From: Dehalococcoidia bacterium
Lineage (GTDB): Bacteria; Chloroflexota; Dehalococcoidia; GIF9; AB-539-J10
DNA length: 50,411 nt
Assembly: GCA_003552465.1 (NCBI GenBank)
Contig: PULQ01000053.1
Span: forward strand, 1-50,411
Direction: 5' to 3'
Shown here: in pieces, positions 35,015 to 43,049 of the stretch
Layout: every line of letters starts with the position of its first letter
Numbering within the stretch: the stretch's first letter is position 1
The notes under the pieces: generated by a model
The model's database searches: none
The model's input: the letters and a program-made list of their open reading frames with translations, nothing else
Told to the model about the DNA's origin: nothing
Program-made: the position numbers and the translations under genes

Positions 35015-36103
35015 GTGGTGAAGAGCAAATGGCTACGGGCGGTAATCGCGACTGCGGTTGTGCTCACATTGGCGCTGTCGATGTCAGGCTGTGGGCCGAT
35101 TGACGAGTTTTACAGCTACGAGTTCGGTTCGACCAGCGCCGCCTCCACGCATTACGTGGCCGCGGCGGTTCTGGCCAGCATAATCAACACCGGGAATCCG
35201 GACATGAAGATCACCGTAGTAGAGAGTGGCGCCACTCATGACAACCTCATAAAGACGCAGGCCGGAAAACTCGACGGGGGTTTTGCAACCAGCTGGGACG
35301 GCATGGCCATGGCATACAACGGCACCACGATGAGCGAGTATATTGCCTATGGCGAATGGCCAGAGTTGAGGATGATGTCCGGCTATGTTCACAACTACGT
35401 GCTTGTTGTGGTTCTGGACCACGATGATCAGGAGGAAGGTGAGGAGGGGGAGATTATAGAGACGCTGTATGATCTTCACGGCAAGAGGTTTTCGGCGGGA
35501 GTAGCAGGCTCGGTGACCGAGTTCAACATCCGCCGCCAGTTTGACTCCCTGGGGATCGAACCGGAGTGGGTCAGCGCCAGCTATCCGGACGTCATTGAGA
35601 TGGCCAGGAACCGTGAGATCGTGGGATTTGCCAGGGCCTCAACTAGTATCAGGCTTGATGCCTCGATGCGTGACCTGCACAGCGAGATAGGCATCACGGT
35701 GTTGGGTTGGCCGGAGGAAGATCTGGAACCGGCTCTGGTGGCCACTCCGGGAACGTCGGCGCACTGGGTTCCCGAGGATGCGGTTGAAGGCCTGTCGGTG
35801 CCCGGATTCTACACTATGGGACATACAACCGGTATCTTCGTTACTACAGCTATCCCGCAGGACGTGATGTATCGCATGGCGAAGACATACGTCGACAAGT
35901 GGGATCAGTTTGCCAGAGCCTGGTCCGCGGCTGGAGACTGGACGCCGCTGGAGACCGACCTCGCGCTTCTCAACGATATGGTGGGCAGAGTCGATATGCC
36001 GCCGTTGCACGCAGGCGTCGTTCAACTGATGAAGGAGAGGGGATATGAAGTGGAACCGGCGTTGATCGGGCCTGAGTACGACGAAGACGCTGTCGACCGC
36101 TAG
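35015..36103 (+). CDS. TAXI-family TRAP solute receptor, lipoprotein
   Basis: 362 residues from the GTG at 35015, chosen because AGAAGG lies 8 nt upstream and the product then starts directly with a lipoprotein signal (VVKSKWLRAVIATAVVLTLALSMSGC, Cys 26). The mature part shows the TAXI periplasmic-binding pattern: YEFGSTSAASTHYVAAAVLASIIN, TVVESGATHDNLIKTQAGKLDGGF, LYDLHGKRFSAGVAGSVTEFNIR. It captures a small organic solute for a TRAP transporter, but no TRAP membrane gene is adjacent. It shares its upstream direct repeat with the two peptide-binding lipoproteins. Confidence 0.88.
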   Translation: MVKSKWLRAVIATAVVLTLALSMSGCGPIDEFYSYEFGSTSAASTHYVAAAVLASIINTGNPDMKITVVESGATHDNLIKTQAGKLDGGFATSWDGMAMAYNGTTMSEYIAYGEWPELRMMSGYVHNYVLVVVLDHDDQEEGEEGEIIETLYDLHGKRFSAGVAGSVTEFNIRRQFDSLGIEPEWVSASYPDVIEMARNREIVGFARASTSIRLDASMRDLHSEIGITVLGWPEEDLEPALVATPGTSAHWVPEDAVEGLSVPGFYTMGHTTGIFVTTAIPQDVMYRMAKTYVDKWDQFARAWSAAGDWTPLETDLALLNDMVGRVDMPPLHAGVVQLMKERGYEVEPALIGPEYDEDAVDR

Positions 36104-36208
36104 GTCTACGGGCAGACTTGCCCGGTTGGCCCGGTCACCCGGTGAAGAACACAGGGGAATGCAGATCGGGTCTGCCTGTCAGCCGGCTCCATGCCTTCTC
36201 AACCTGCG

Positions 36209-37243
36209 TTACCTCAGAGTATGCAGCCTTTTGATCTCCTCGATGTGCTCGTCAAACCCCTCGGGCTTCCTGGCAGTTGATGGGTCTCCCAGCGGGTCCT
36301 CTATCTCGGTGTCGCCCATGAGCACATCAAACATGGACTTTGCGGAGAAAGCGCCTACCCTCAGGCTGTAGCCGCCCTCGAGGGTGAAGACAAGACGCCC
36401 CAGGCATAGCTCATCGGCCAGTTCCTTCAGTATCATGGTCAACCGGGCAAAACCCCGAACGGTCGCCCTCATCATAGCCAGGTGGTCCGCCCAGTGAGCG
36501 TCGAATCCCGCGGAAACCAGTATGAGTTCGGGGCTGAATCTACGTGCTACCGGAATCAGAACCTCGTTGAAAGCCCTCAGTAGCTCCTCATCGCCCCAGC
36601 CGGCGGCCATGGGGATGTTGACCGTAGTTCCCTCACCATCTCCGGTTCCCCTTTCCTCCATCCGCCCTGTGCCCGGGTAGAAGGGATACTCGTGGGTTGA
36701 GAAGTAGAGGACCTTCGGGTCGGCGTAGAAGGCATACTGGGTGCCGTTGCCATGATGCACATCGAAGTCGACGATGAGAACGCGGCTGAGGCCGCAGTTC
36801 TCCAGGGCGAATCTGGCAGCTATAGCCACGCTGTTGAATAGACAGAAGCCCATCCCTCGATCAGCGACAGCGTGGTGTCCCGGCGGCCTGACCAGGGCAA
36901 AGGCGCTATCGACGTTGCCTCTCATCACCGCATCCACGCCGACCATCAGCCCGCCGGCGGCGTATGCGGCAGCATCATAAGATCTGTGACTCACTACAGT
37001 CTCCGGATCGAGCCATCCGCCGCCACTCTCGGCCTTGCTCTTGACGTAGGCTATGTACTCCGGCGTATGAATCAACTCGAGTTCCTCTTGAGATGCCGGG
37101 CGTGGCGCCAGCATTTGCAGCCTCTGTGTGGTGCCGGTTGACTCCAGGTGGGATATTATGGCCGTCAGCCTCTTCGGATTCTCCAGGTGTTCACCGGTAT
37201 CGTGCTCCAGGTAGATCTGATCGTAGATGAGGCCTGCTTTCAT
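36209..37243 (-). CDS. Histone deacetylase-family / acetylpolyamine amidohydrolase protein
   Basis: 344 residues from the ATG at 37243 (MKAGLIYDQIYLEHDTGEHLENPKRL, the usual opening). Class II HDAC-like signature: VRPPGHHAVADRGMGFCLFNSVAIA (His-His), IVDFDVHHGNGTQ (Zn ligands Asp and His), SAGFDAHWADHLA (Zn Asp), and the transition-state Tyr in LEGGYSL. Bacterial members deacetylate acetate-utilising enzymes (AcuC), polyamines or other N-acetyl substrates; the choice cannot be made here. It is divergent from the PPP phosphatase gene. Confidence 0.92.
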   Translation of the reverse strand: MKAGLIYDQIYLEHDTGEHLENPKRLTAIISHLESTGTTQRLQMLAPRPASQEELELIHTPEYIAYVKSKAESGGGWLDPETVVSHRSYDAAAYAAGGLMVGVDAVMRGNVDSAFALVRPPGHHAVADRGMGFCLFNSVAIAARFALENCGLSRVLIVDFDVHHGNGTQYAFYADPKVLYFSTHEYPFYPGTGRMEERGTGDGEGTTVNIPMAAGWGDEELLRAFNEVLIPVARRFSPELILVSAGFDAHWADHLAMMRATVRGFARLTMILKELADELCLGRLVFTLEGGYSLRVGAFSAKSMFDVLMGDTEIEDPLGDPSTARKPEGFDEHIEEIKRLHTLR

Positions 37244-37365
37244 AGCCTGCCCATGATAGCAGAGCCCCTCGTGCCGGGACAACTGCCGTCGTTCGGGTTG
37301 CGCACCGAGGGCAGCATTCATGGCGACTAAGGTGTATACTCTACGGTGACGATGGGGTTCCGAAC

Positions 37366-38157
37366 ATGACCGGTGAAGAGATAGTAGCTCTGCTCGACGA
37401 AGCGGAAAAGAGATTCGCTACCGAATCCAGGCTGGTAGAACTGGACTCAGGCGGAGCGGTTTTCGTCGGCGACACTCATGGCGATGTCGAGGCCACTGAG
37501 AAGATCTTGAACAGGTACCTCAGGTCCGGTAACAAAGTGGTGTTCCTCGGAGACTATGTTGATCGCGGATCGGCATCGCTGGAGAACATCAACCTGTTGC
37601 TTGAACAGAAGATCAAGCACCCCGATCATCTCTTCCTGCTCATGGGAAACCATGAGGGTTACACGGTCAAGTCTTTCCAGCCTGCGGGTTTCTGGGAAGG
37701 ACTGGATGACGGACTGCGTCGGCGATATGGAGAAGTCCTCCTGACCCTGCCGCTGGCCGTCTCAACGCAGAATGGTATCCTGGCTGTACACGGAGGGCTC
37801 CCGGACGTGCCGGATCTCGAGGGCATGTCACGGATAGAGCCGGGTAGCACCGAGTGGAACCAGTTGACCTGGGGAGACTGGCAGGAAAGTGAAGGAGCGC
37901 ATCTGGGGGCAGATCCCTATACCGGTAGACCCCAGTTCGGGCGTGGCTGGTTCGACGGGATGATGTCCCGCCTGGGCAAGAACCTGCTTATCAGGTCCCA
38001 CCAGCCTGACGCTCCGCGGGTGATGTACGACAGGAGATGCCTCACCATCTTCACCTCATCCTCCTCCAGCTACTACACAGGTGAGCGCACCATAGCGGTA
38101 GTCGACCTCTCCAGAGAGGTCAGGAACGCCGACGACGTGCGGATCGAGACCGTCTAG
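37366..38157 (+). CDS. PPP-type serine/threonine protein phosphatase / metallophosphoesterase
   Basis: 263 residues. Full PPP motif set: GDTHGD (about 35-40), [20 protein letters not shown], and RSHQPDAP. The GDVDRG/GNHE combination is that of true PPP phosphatases rather than generic nucleotidases, so it may dephosphorylate proteins. Cytoplasmic. It converges on metK: both genes end in the same CTAG, whose two strands supply both stop codons (38154-38157). Confidence 0.88.
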   Translation: MTGEEIVALLDEAEKRFATESRLVELDSGGAVFVGDTHGDVEATEKILNRYLRSGNKVVFLGDYVDRGSASLENINLLLEQKIKHPDHLFLLMGNHEGYTVKSFQPAGFWEGLDDGLRRRYGEVLLTLPLAVSTQNGILAVHGGLPDVPDLEGMSRIEPGSTEWNQLTWGDWQESEGAHLGADPYTGRPQFGRGWFDGMMSRLGKNLLIRSHQPDAPRVMYDRRCLTIFTSSSSSYYTGERTIAVVDLSREVRNADDVRIETV

Positions 38158-39365
38158 AGCCCGGCTTCTCTTCTCAGTGTATCGGCCCTGTCGGTTCTCT
38201 CCCAGGGCAGGTCGAGGTCTGCTCTGCCGAAGTGGCCATAGGTAGCAGTCTGTAAGTATATTGGCCTGCGCAGGTCCAGCGTCCTCATAATGGACTCGGG
38301 GCGAAAGTCAAAATGCCTGCCTATTAGATCCGATATGACGTCATCGGAGACCTTCCCGGTGCTGAACGTTTCGACCGACAGTGAAAGGGGGTGGGCCTTT
38401 CCGATGGTATAGGCGACCTGAAGCTCGAGGTATTCAGCAAGCCCTGCAGCCACTATGTTCTTGGCAACATACCTTGCCATATAGGCTGCCGAGCGGTCGC
38501 CCTTGGTCGGATCCTTGCCCGAGAAGGCCCCGCCTCCGTGCCCGCATGCGCTGCCGTAGGTATCGGCGATTATCTTCCGTCCGGTAAAACCGGTGTCGCT
38601 CACCGGTCCGCCGATGACGAACTGTCCGGCGCTGTTGACATAGTATTCGGTATCGCCATCCAGCAGATCGCCGGGAATGGTCCTCTTGATCACCTGGTCC
38701 ACGAGGTCGCGCTCAATGGTGCTGTGTTCTATCCCGGGGTCGTGCTGCGCACCCAGGACGATGCAGACAATCCTCTTGGGTTTGCCGTGGCTGTCCTCCA
38801 CCGTTACCTGTGTCTTGCCGTCGGGCCTCAGATATGGCACAACGCCGTCCTTCCTCACCAGGGCAAGGCGCTGACACAGCTTGTGTGCCAGCGTGATCGG
38901 TAGCGGCATGAGTTCCGGGGTCTCATTGCAGGCAAAGCCGACCATCATGCCCTGGTCGCCGGCACCGGTCTTGTCCAGAACGGCATCCGTCGCCTCGCCT
39001 GTTCTTGCCTCCAGGGACTGAACGACCCCGGCCGCGATGTCGCTCGACTGTTCCTTGACCGAGACAAGCACGCCGCACGTTCGATAGTCGAAGCCGTACT
39101 CGGGTCTCGTGTAACCCGCCTCTTTGACCACCCGGCGCACGATCTCCGGGATCTCTACGTAGCAGTCGCAGGTGACCTCACCCAGCACTATCACCATGCC
39201 CATTGCCACAGAGACCTCGCAGGCCACCCTGGCGAACGGGTCCTTGGCCAGCATGGCGTCGAGGATGGCATCCGAAATCCGGTCGCATAGCTTGTCGGGA
39301 TGTCCCTCGGTTACACATTCGGCAGTGGCCAGATAAGAGGCCGACTGGTTGAAACTATTGGTCAT
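38154..39365 (-). CDS. metK: S-adenosylmethionine synthetase
   Basis: 403 residues, full length. Hallmarks: [20 protein letters not shown] (ATP/Mg site), [24 protein letters not shown], and [23 protein letters not shown]. Makes SAM from methionine and ATP. SD AAAGGAGCAGAG precedes the ATG, and the upstream ahcY stop is 12 nt away. Last gene of the kinase-PHP-ahcY-metK transcript; together with AhcY it covers SAM supply and SAH removal. Confidence 0.97.
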   Translation of the reverse strand: MTNSFNQSASYLATAECVTEGHPDKLCDRISDAILDAMLAKDPFARVACEVSVAMGMVIVLGEVTCDCYVEIPEIVRRVVKEAGYTRPEYGFDYRTCGVLVSVKEQSSDIAAGVVQSLEARTGEATDAVLDKTGAGDQGMMVGFACNETPELMPLPITLAHKLCQRLALVRKDGVVPYLRPDGKTQVTVEDSHGKPKRIVCIVLGAQHDPGIEHSTIERDLVDQVIKRTIPGDLLDGDTEYYVNSAGQFVIGGPVSDTGFTGRKIIADTYGSACGHGGGAFSGKDPTKGDRSAAYMARYVAKNIVAAGLAEYLELQVAYTIGKAHPLSLSVETFSTGKVSDDVISDLIGRHFDFRPESIMRTLDLRRPIYLQTATYGHFGRADLDLPWERTDRADTLRREAGL

Positions 39366-39377
39366 CTCTGCTCCTTT

Positions 39378-40634
39378 CTAAGTCCCTTCTTCCCAGCTTG
39401 CGAGGTACTTCTCCTGCTCCGGGGTCAGGGAATCGATGGCGATGTTCATTGATGCCAGCTTGAGTCGGCCTACCTCCTGGTCGATGTCCTCTGGCACGGC
39501 GTAGACCGCCGGCTCAAGCTGTCGCTTCATCCTGGTGAGATACTCCAAGCACAGTGCCTGATTGGCGAAGCTCATGTCCATAACACTGGCCGGGTGCCCC
39601 TCGGCGGCGGCCAGGTTGATTAGCCGCCCCTCTCCCAACAGGTAGATGCGCCGTCCGTCGTTGACAGTGTACTCGTCCACAAACGTACGTATCCGTCTCT
39701 TCGTCCGGGACAGGCGTTCCAGGGCCGGTATGTCTATCTCCACGTTGAAGTGGCCACTGTTGGCCACGATGGCTCCGTCCCTCATCGCAAGCAGGTGGGC
39801 TTCGTCGATGACATGCGTGTCGCCGGTAGTGGTGATGAAGACCTCGCCCAGCTCACAGGCCTTGATCAGCGGCATAACCTGGTAGCCGTCCATAGCCGCT
39901 TCCAGGGCCGCGATCGGCTTGACCTCGGTCACTATGACCTGCGCCCCCAGTCCCTGCGCCCGCCTGGCTATTCCCTTGCCGCACCAGCCGTAGCCGCAGA
40001 CGACCACCTTCCTTCCTGACCACAGTATGTTGGTGGCCCTGGTGATGCCGTCTATCGTGCTCTGCCCCGTTCCGTACCTGTTGTCGAATAGGTGCTTGGT
40101 CTGAGCATCGTTAACGGCGATGATGGGGTAGACCAGCTTGCCCGCCCTGGCCATGTTCCTCAGCCTGATGACCCCCGTGGTCGTCTCTTCTGTGCCTCCG
40201 ATCACCTTGGCGGCCAGCGCCGGGTAGTCCTTATGGAGAGTGGACACCAGGTCCGCCCCATCGTCCATCGTGATGTGAGGCTCATGCTCGAGAGCGCTAA
40301 CGATATGGCGGTAATACGTATCGTTGTCCTCGCCCCTGATGGCATTGACGGCGACGCCGTATTCAACAAGGGCAGCGGTGACATCGTCCTGCGTAGACAG
40401 CGGATTTGAGGCACAAAGGATAACCTCGGCACCGCCTTCTTGCAGGGCCAGGGCCAGGTTGGCAGTCTCTGTAGTGACATGGAGGCAGGCGGAGATGGGC
40501 ACTCCCTTGAGAGGCTTCTCCTCGCTGAATCTCTCCCTGATCGACCCGACCACCGGCATCTCCTTGGCGGCCCAGTCGATGCGTAGCCTGCCCTCCGGGG
40601 CCAGCGAGCGGTCTTTGATATCGCAATTCTTCAT
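39378..40634 (-). CDS. ahcY: S-adenosyl-L-homocysteine hydrolase
   Basis: 418 residues from the ATG at 40634 ([22 protein letters not shown]), with GGAGCAGAAG just upstream. Motifs: [25 protein letters not shown], substrate His/Lys/Asp region [16 protein letters not shown], and NAD-binding [25 protein letters not shown]. Shorter than eukaryotic enzymes and without their C-terminal Lys-Tyr tail, as in archaeal and many anaerobe forms. Cleaves SAH to adenosine and homocysteine, relieving inhibition of methyltransferases. Confidence 0.96.
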   Translation of the reverse strand: MKNCDIKDRSLAPEGRLRIDWAAKEMPVVGSIRERFSEEKPLKGVPISACLHVTTETANLALALQEGGAEVILCASNPLSTQDDVTAALVEYGVAVNAIRGEDNDTYYRHIVSALEHEPHITMDDGADLVSTLHKDYPALAAKVIGGTEETTTGVIRLRNMARAGKLVYPIIAVNDAQTKHLFDNRYGTGQSTIDGITRATNILWSGRKVVVCGYGWCGKGIARRAQGLGAQVIVTEVKPIAALEAAMDGYQVMPLIKACELGEVFITTTGDTHVIDEAHLLAMRDGAIVANSGHFNVEIDIPALERLSRTKRRIRTFVDEYTVNDGRRIYLLGEGRLINLAAAEGHPASVMDMSFANQALCLEYLTRMKRQLEPAVYAVPEDIDQEVGRLKLASMNIAIDSLTPEQEKYLASWEEGT

Positions 40635-40675
40635 TCTTCTGCTCCGGGCGTGGCGATCAGTTCGGGGCCGCACAT

Positions 40676-41569
40676 TCAGCCGGCCCTGATAGGCCTTATC
40701 ATCCGGTTGTTCAGCTGGGCGGCAACCGAATCAGGTATGTCCACTGTGCCCATGATTGGCGGCTTCTGGTGGCAATCGCTGCCGCCGGTCATGAACATAC
40801 CATGTCTCCTGGCGAACTGGATGTAGTGTGCTGTAGTTCTCCGGTCGCTCCTGGAATGCCAGCACTCCACGCCATCGAGGTATTGTAGCATACATTCCTC
40901 TATCACCTGCGTCTGCTTCTCCAGGTCACGGGTTATGCTTGCCAGAGAGGTGCCGTTGGGGTCACTGGGGTGTGCGTGCACCAGTATACCTCCGGCGTTT
41001 CTGATCAGTTGGGAAGCCTCAGCCAGGGAGAGCGGATACTTCGGCACCTCGCACTTCACCAGGTACTTATCGAAGGCGTGCTGCTTGTCCCTGGCGAGTC
41101 CCTTCTCTATCAGGTAGTTCGCGATATGAGGTCGCCCGAAGACGCCGTCCACACCCGCCTCAATGTTCTTAAGGTCTTGCTCGCCGAATCTCTCGATGCC
41201 TTCCTTCGCAAGTTCGACGTTCAGTTTGTCCAGGATTAGGCGCGCCCGTCTCTGCCTGTGCTCCTTGAGCACCCGCAGCTTCTCCTGCAGTTCGCGGTTG
41301 CCGATATCGTAGCCATAGCCCAGGAAGTCGAGCGAGACGTCTCTATCCTCGTCCCGGCAGGGGAAGGTCACATTGAGCTCGATTCCGGTGATGTAGCACA
41401 TGCCGTATCGCCCCGCCAGGGCGATGGCCTGCACCTGAGCTTCCAGGGAATCGTGATCGGTGATGGAGATGAAGTCGATACTCCTTCTGGAGGCTTCGGC
41501 AAATACATCGTTGACGTCAAGGTTTCCGTCCGAGCCGGTACTGGTGTGGATGTGAAGGTCTATCCTCAT
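40676..41569 (-). CDS. PHP-domain phosphoesterase
   Basis: 297 residues from the ATG at 41569. PHP metal motifs: [15 protein letters not shown] (I), [12 protein letters not shown] (II), [17 protein letters not shown] (III), and GGSDCHQKP (IV). The layout resembles TrpH/YciV-type RNA/nucleotide phosphoesterases (5'-3' exonuclease or 3',5'-bisphosphate nucleotidase), with an inserted helical region (about 95-170) that contains [14 protein letters not shown]. It sits 41 nt before ahcY. If it degrades adenosine 3',5'-bisphosphate it could be linked to sulfur or methyl metabolism; that is speculative. Confidence 0.88.
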   Translation of the reverse strand: MRIDLHIHTSTGSDGNLDVNDVFAEASRRSIDFISITDHDSLEAQVQAIALAGRYGMCYITGIELNVTFPCRDEDRDVSLDFLGYGYDIGNRELQEKLRVLKEHRQRRARLILDKLNVELAKEGIERFGEQDLKNIEAGVDGVFGRPHIANYLIEKGLARDKQHAFDKYLVKCEVPKYPLSLAEASQLIRNAGGILVHAHPSDPNGTSLASITRDLEKQTQVIEECMLQYLDGVECWHSRSDRRTTAHYIQFARRHGMFMTGGSDCHQKPPIMGTVDIPDSVAAQLNNRMIRPIRAG

Positions 41570-41582
41570 CGGGATCAAGCAG

Positions 41583-42185
41583 CTATCTCTTTGTTGCGCC
41601 GATGATATACCACCCTTCGGGCTTCTCGCTTTCGGTGTCGACCGTCAGGTGCACGATGTTGAGGTCGGGATACGACGCTTTCAGGTCGTCCAGGTCCACG
41701 TCCTCGAACTTCGCCTTGTTGTTCAGGTAGGCCTGCTCGGTAAGGGCATTCGACTCGTAGTTGTCCTTTGATCGCCGCAGTATCCGTGCGAGGGATGCCT
41801 CCTGGGAACAGTGGGTCTGCAGGATGACGAAGGTCTTGTTGTGCCTGGCCGCTATCTCGGCCGCCCGCCTTCTCAACGACTGCGTGACGAAGGTGGCGTC
41901 GAGGATGGCACTCCCCTCCTTCTGGAGAGCCTCGCCGGCGCGGCGAAAGGTCTCATCGTACACCCTCGTCCGTTTGCTCATATCGGAGGCCACCTTGTCG
42001 TCGAATATGTCTTCGTCCTTCAGTACCTCGAGCCTGATCAGGTCGGAGCGGAGAATAGGGTAGCCCTTGATACTGGAGATCTCCTCACTCGTCTCCGTCT
42101 TCCAGGTGCCCGGCAGTCCGCATGTGATGAGCAGGACGTCATGTCCCAGTTCTCTCTCTATGTACTCCCTGAACTGTTCTCTCAA
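41583..42185 (-). CDS. P-loop kinase (AAA_33 / zeta-toxin-like)
   Basis: 200 residues. Walker A GLPGTWKTETSEEI (about 23-36), Asp in ILRSDLIRLEVL, a helical lid with RTRVYDETFRRAGEALQKEGSAILDATFVTQSLRRRA, and base RRSKDNYESNALTEQAYLNNKAKFE. This is the pattern of COG0645-type predicted kinases that phosphorylate small molecules or nucleic acid ends. The order is Walker A, then D-x-x-R, as in zeta toxins, but without an antitoxin gene. 13 nt upstream of the PHP gene, so first in the ahcY-metK transcript. The role in that transcript is not known. Confidence 0.82.
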   Translation of the reverse strand: MREQFREYIERELGHDVLLITCGLPGTWKTETSEEISSIKGYPILRSDLIRLEVLKDEDIFDDKVASDMSKRTRVYDETFRRAGEALQKEGSAILDATFVTQSLRRRAAEIAARHNKTFVILQTHCSQEASLARILRRSKDNYESNALTEQAYLNNKAKFEDVDLDDLKASYPDLNIVHLTVDTESEKPEGWYIIGATKR

Positions 42186-42381
42186 CTCCCGTCCCTTTCT
42201 ACCATGACGTGTATACCCGGATGCATCCGTAAGGCCGTGTTACACCCCGGCGGCTTGAGTCCTTGTCCGCAACACCCCTCAGATATCTCACACGGCACCG
42301 GATATCCGTCCCGCATTCTAAGGGCCGTGGCGCGGCGCCGGGTCCATCGGGTTGTCAGAGGTGAACACCTAGCCCATCGTA
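42186..42381 (-). promoter_or_regulatory. Leader region of the kinase-PHP-ahcY-metK operon
   Basis: 196 nt without a gene, between hicA and the operon. On the minus strand a GCCGTGT...ACACGGC stem encloses a 50-nt C/G-rich segment, and other short stems are possible. I could not match it to a SAM-I, SAM-II or SAH riboswitch consensus. It may simply be a promoter plus 5' UTR. Confidence 0.3.
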
Positions 42382-42567
42382 TCACCCGGGATGAATGCAC
42401 AGTTGTTTCCTGATTAACTCGCAGAGGCTCTCCTTGATCTCGGAATGACGCGGCACCGGGGCACTCCTATTGTTCTTGGGGTTAACGTATATGTCATGCT
42501 TCCTTCCATGGCGCTTCGGGTAGCATCCCTCCGCCACAAGTTGCCTGATGAGATCATGTCGCTTCAC
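42382..42567 (-). CDS. hicA: HicA-type mRNA interferase toxin
   Basis: 61 residues. MKRHDLIRQLVAEGCYPKRHGRKHDIYVNPKN is the dsRBD-like HicA fold with the catalytic His of the RKHDIY segment (H24). The C-terminal RHSEIKESLCELIRKQL helix is typical. The start overlaps the hicB stop as ATGA, so the order is hicB-hicA, the reverse of the classic hicAB. Expected to cut mRNA in the ribosome-bound or free state until bound by HicB. Confidence 0.9.
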   Translation of the reverse strand: MKRHDLIRQLVAEGCYPKRHGRKHDIYVNPKNNRSAPVPRHSEIKESLCELIRKQLCIHPG

Positions 42568-42779
42568 ACCTCTATTCCGATCTCTCTGGTCTGGGCTGAT
42601 ACCGGCGGGTGAACATCCTCTTCAGTCATCAGGCGATATGCATCCCGAATGTTCTCCTGGAGTTCCTCCAGTGACTCTCCCTGGCTGAATACTCCGGGGA
42701 CCTCCTTCAACCTGCCGACAAACCAGCCTTCATCGGTCCAGTACTCGAGCGTGAAGTGCCTCGCTATTCTTCCTTCCAT
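42564..42779 (-). CDS. hicB: HicB-type antitoxin (short form)
   Basis: 71 residues from the ATG at 42779, with AAAGGAG 10 nt upstream. Partial RNase H-like HicB fold: FTLEYWTDEGWFVGRLKEVPGVFSQGESLEELQENIRDAYRLMTEE. There is no C-terminal DNA-binding helix (RHH or HTH), so transcriptional autoregulation is not expected from this protein alone. The ORF track's longer start is not supported. Co-translated with hicA. Confidence 0.9.
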   Translation of the reverse strand: MEGRIARHFTLEYWTDEGWFVGRLKEVPGVFSQGESLEELQENIRDAYRLMTEEDVHPPVSAQTREIGIEV

Positions 42780-43049
42780 GTTGGTAGTTCTCCTTTGGGA
42801 TCTAACCCCTTCCATCATCTCCCGATTACTGCAAGGCTCTAAGCCAGACAACCCGGTTCTAGCAAGCCAAGACACCGCAACTCACGGCTGCTCCTGCGCT
42901 CACCATTATACCAGCATTGGGCGGAAGCAGGGGTTGCCATCAGCGCCCGCCACGGATTATGGTATACTTCGGTGTTCAGTCGGGCCTTATGTGACTGAGG
43001 CAGAGAGGCCGCCCGGTTCTGCAGGGCGTCTCTGCTGCCCGGATAGAGG

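Noticed and set aside
42186-42381. SAM or SAH riboswitch before the ahcY-metK operon
   Set aside because: I could not find the conserved cores of SAM-I, SAM-II or SAH classes; the region is kept only as an undefined leader.
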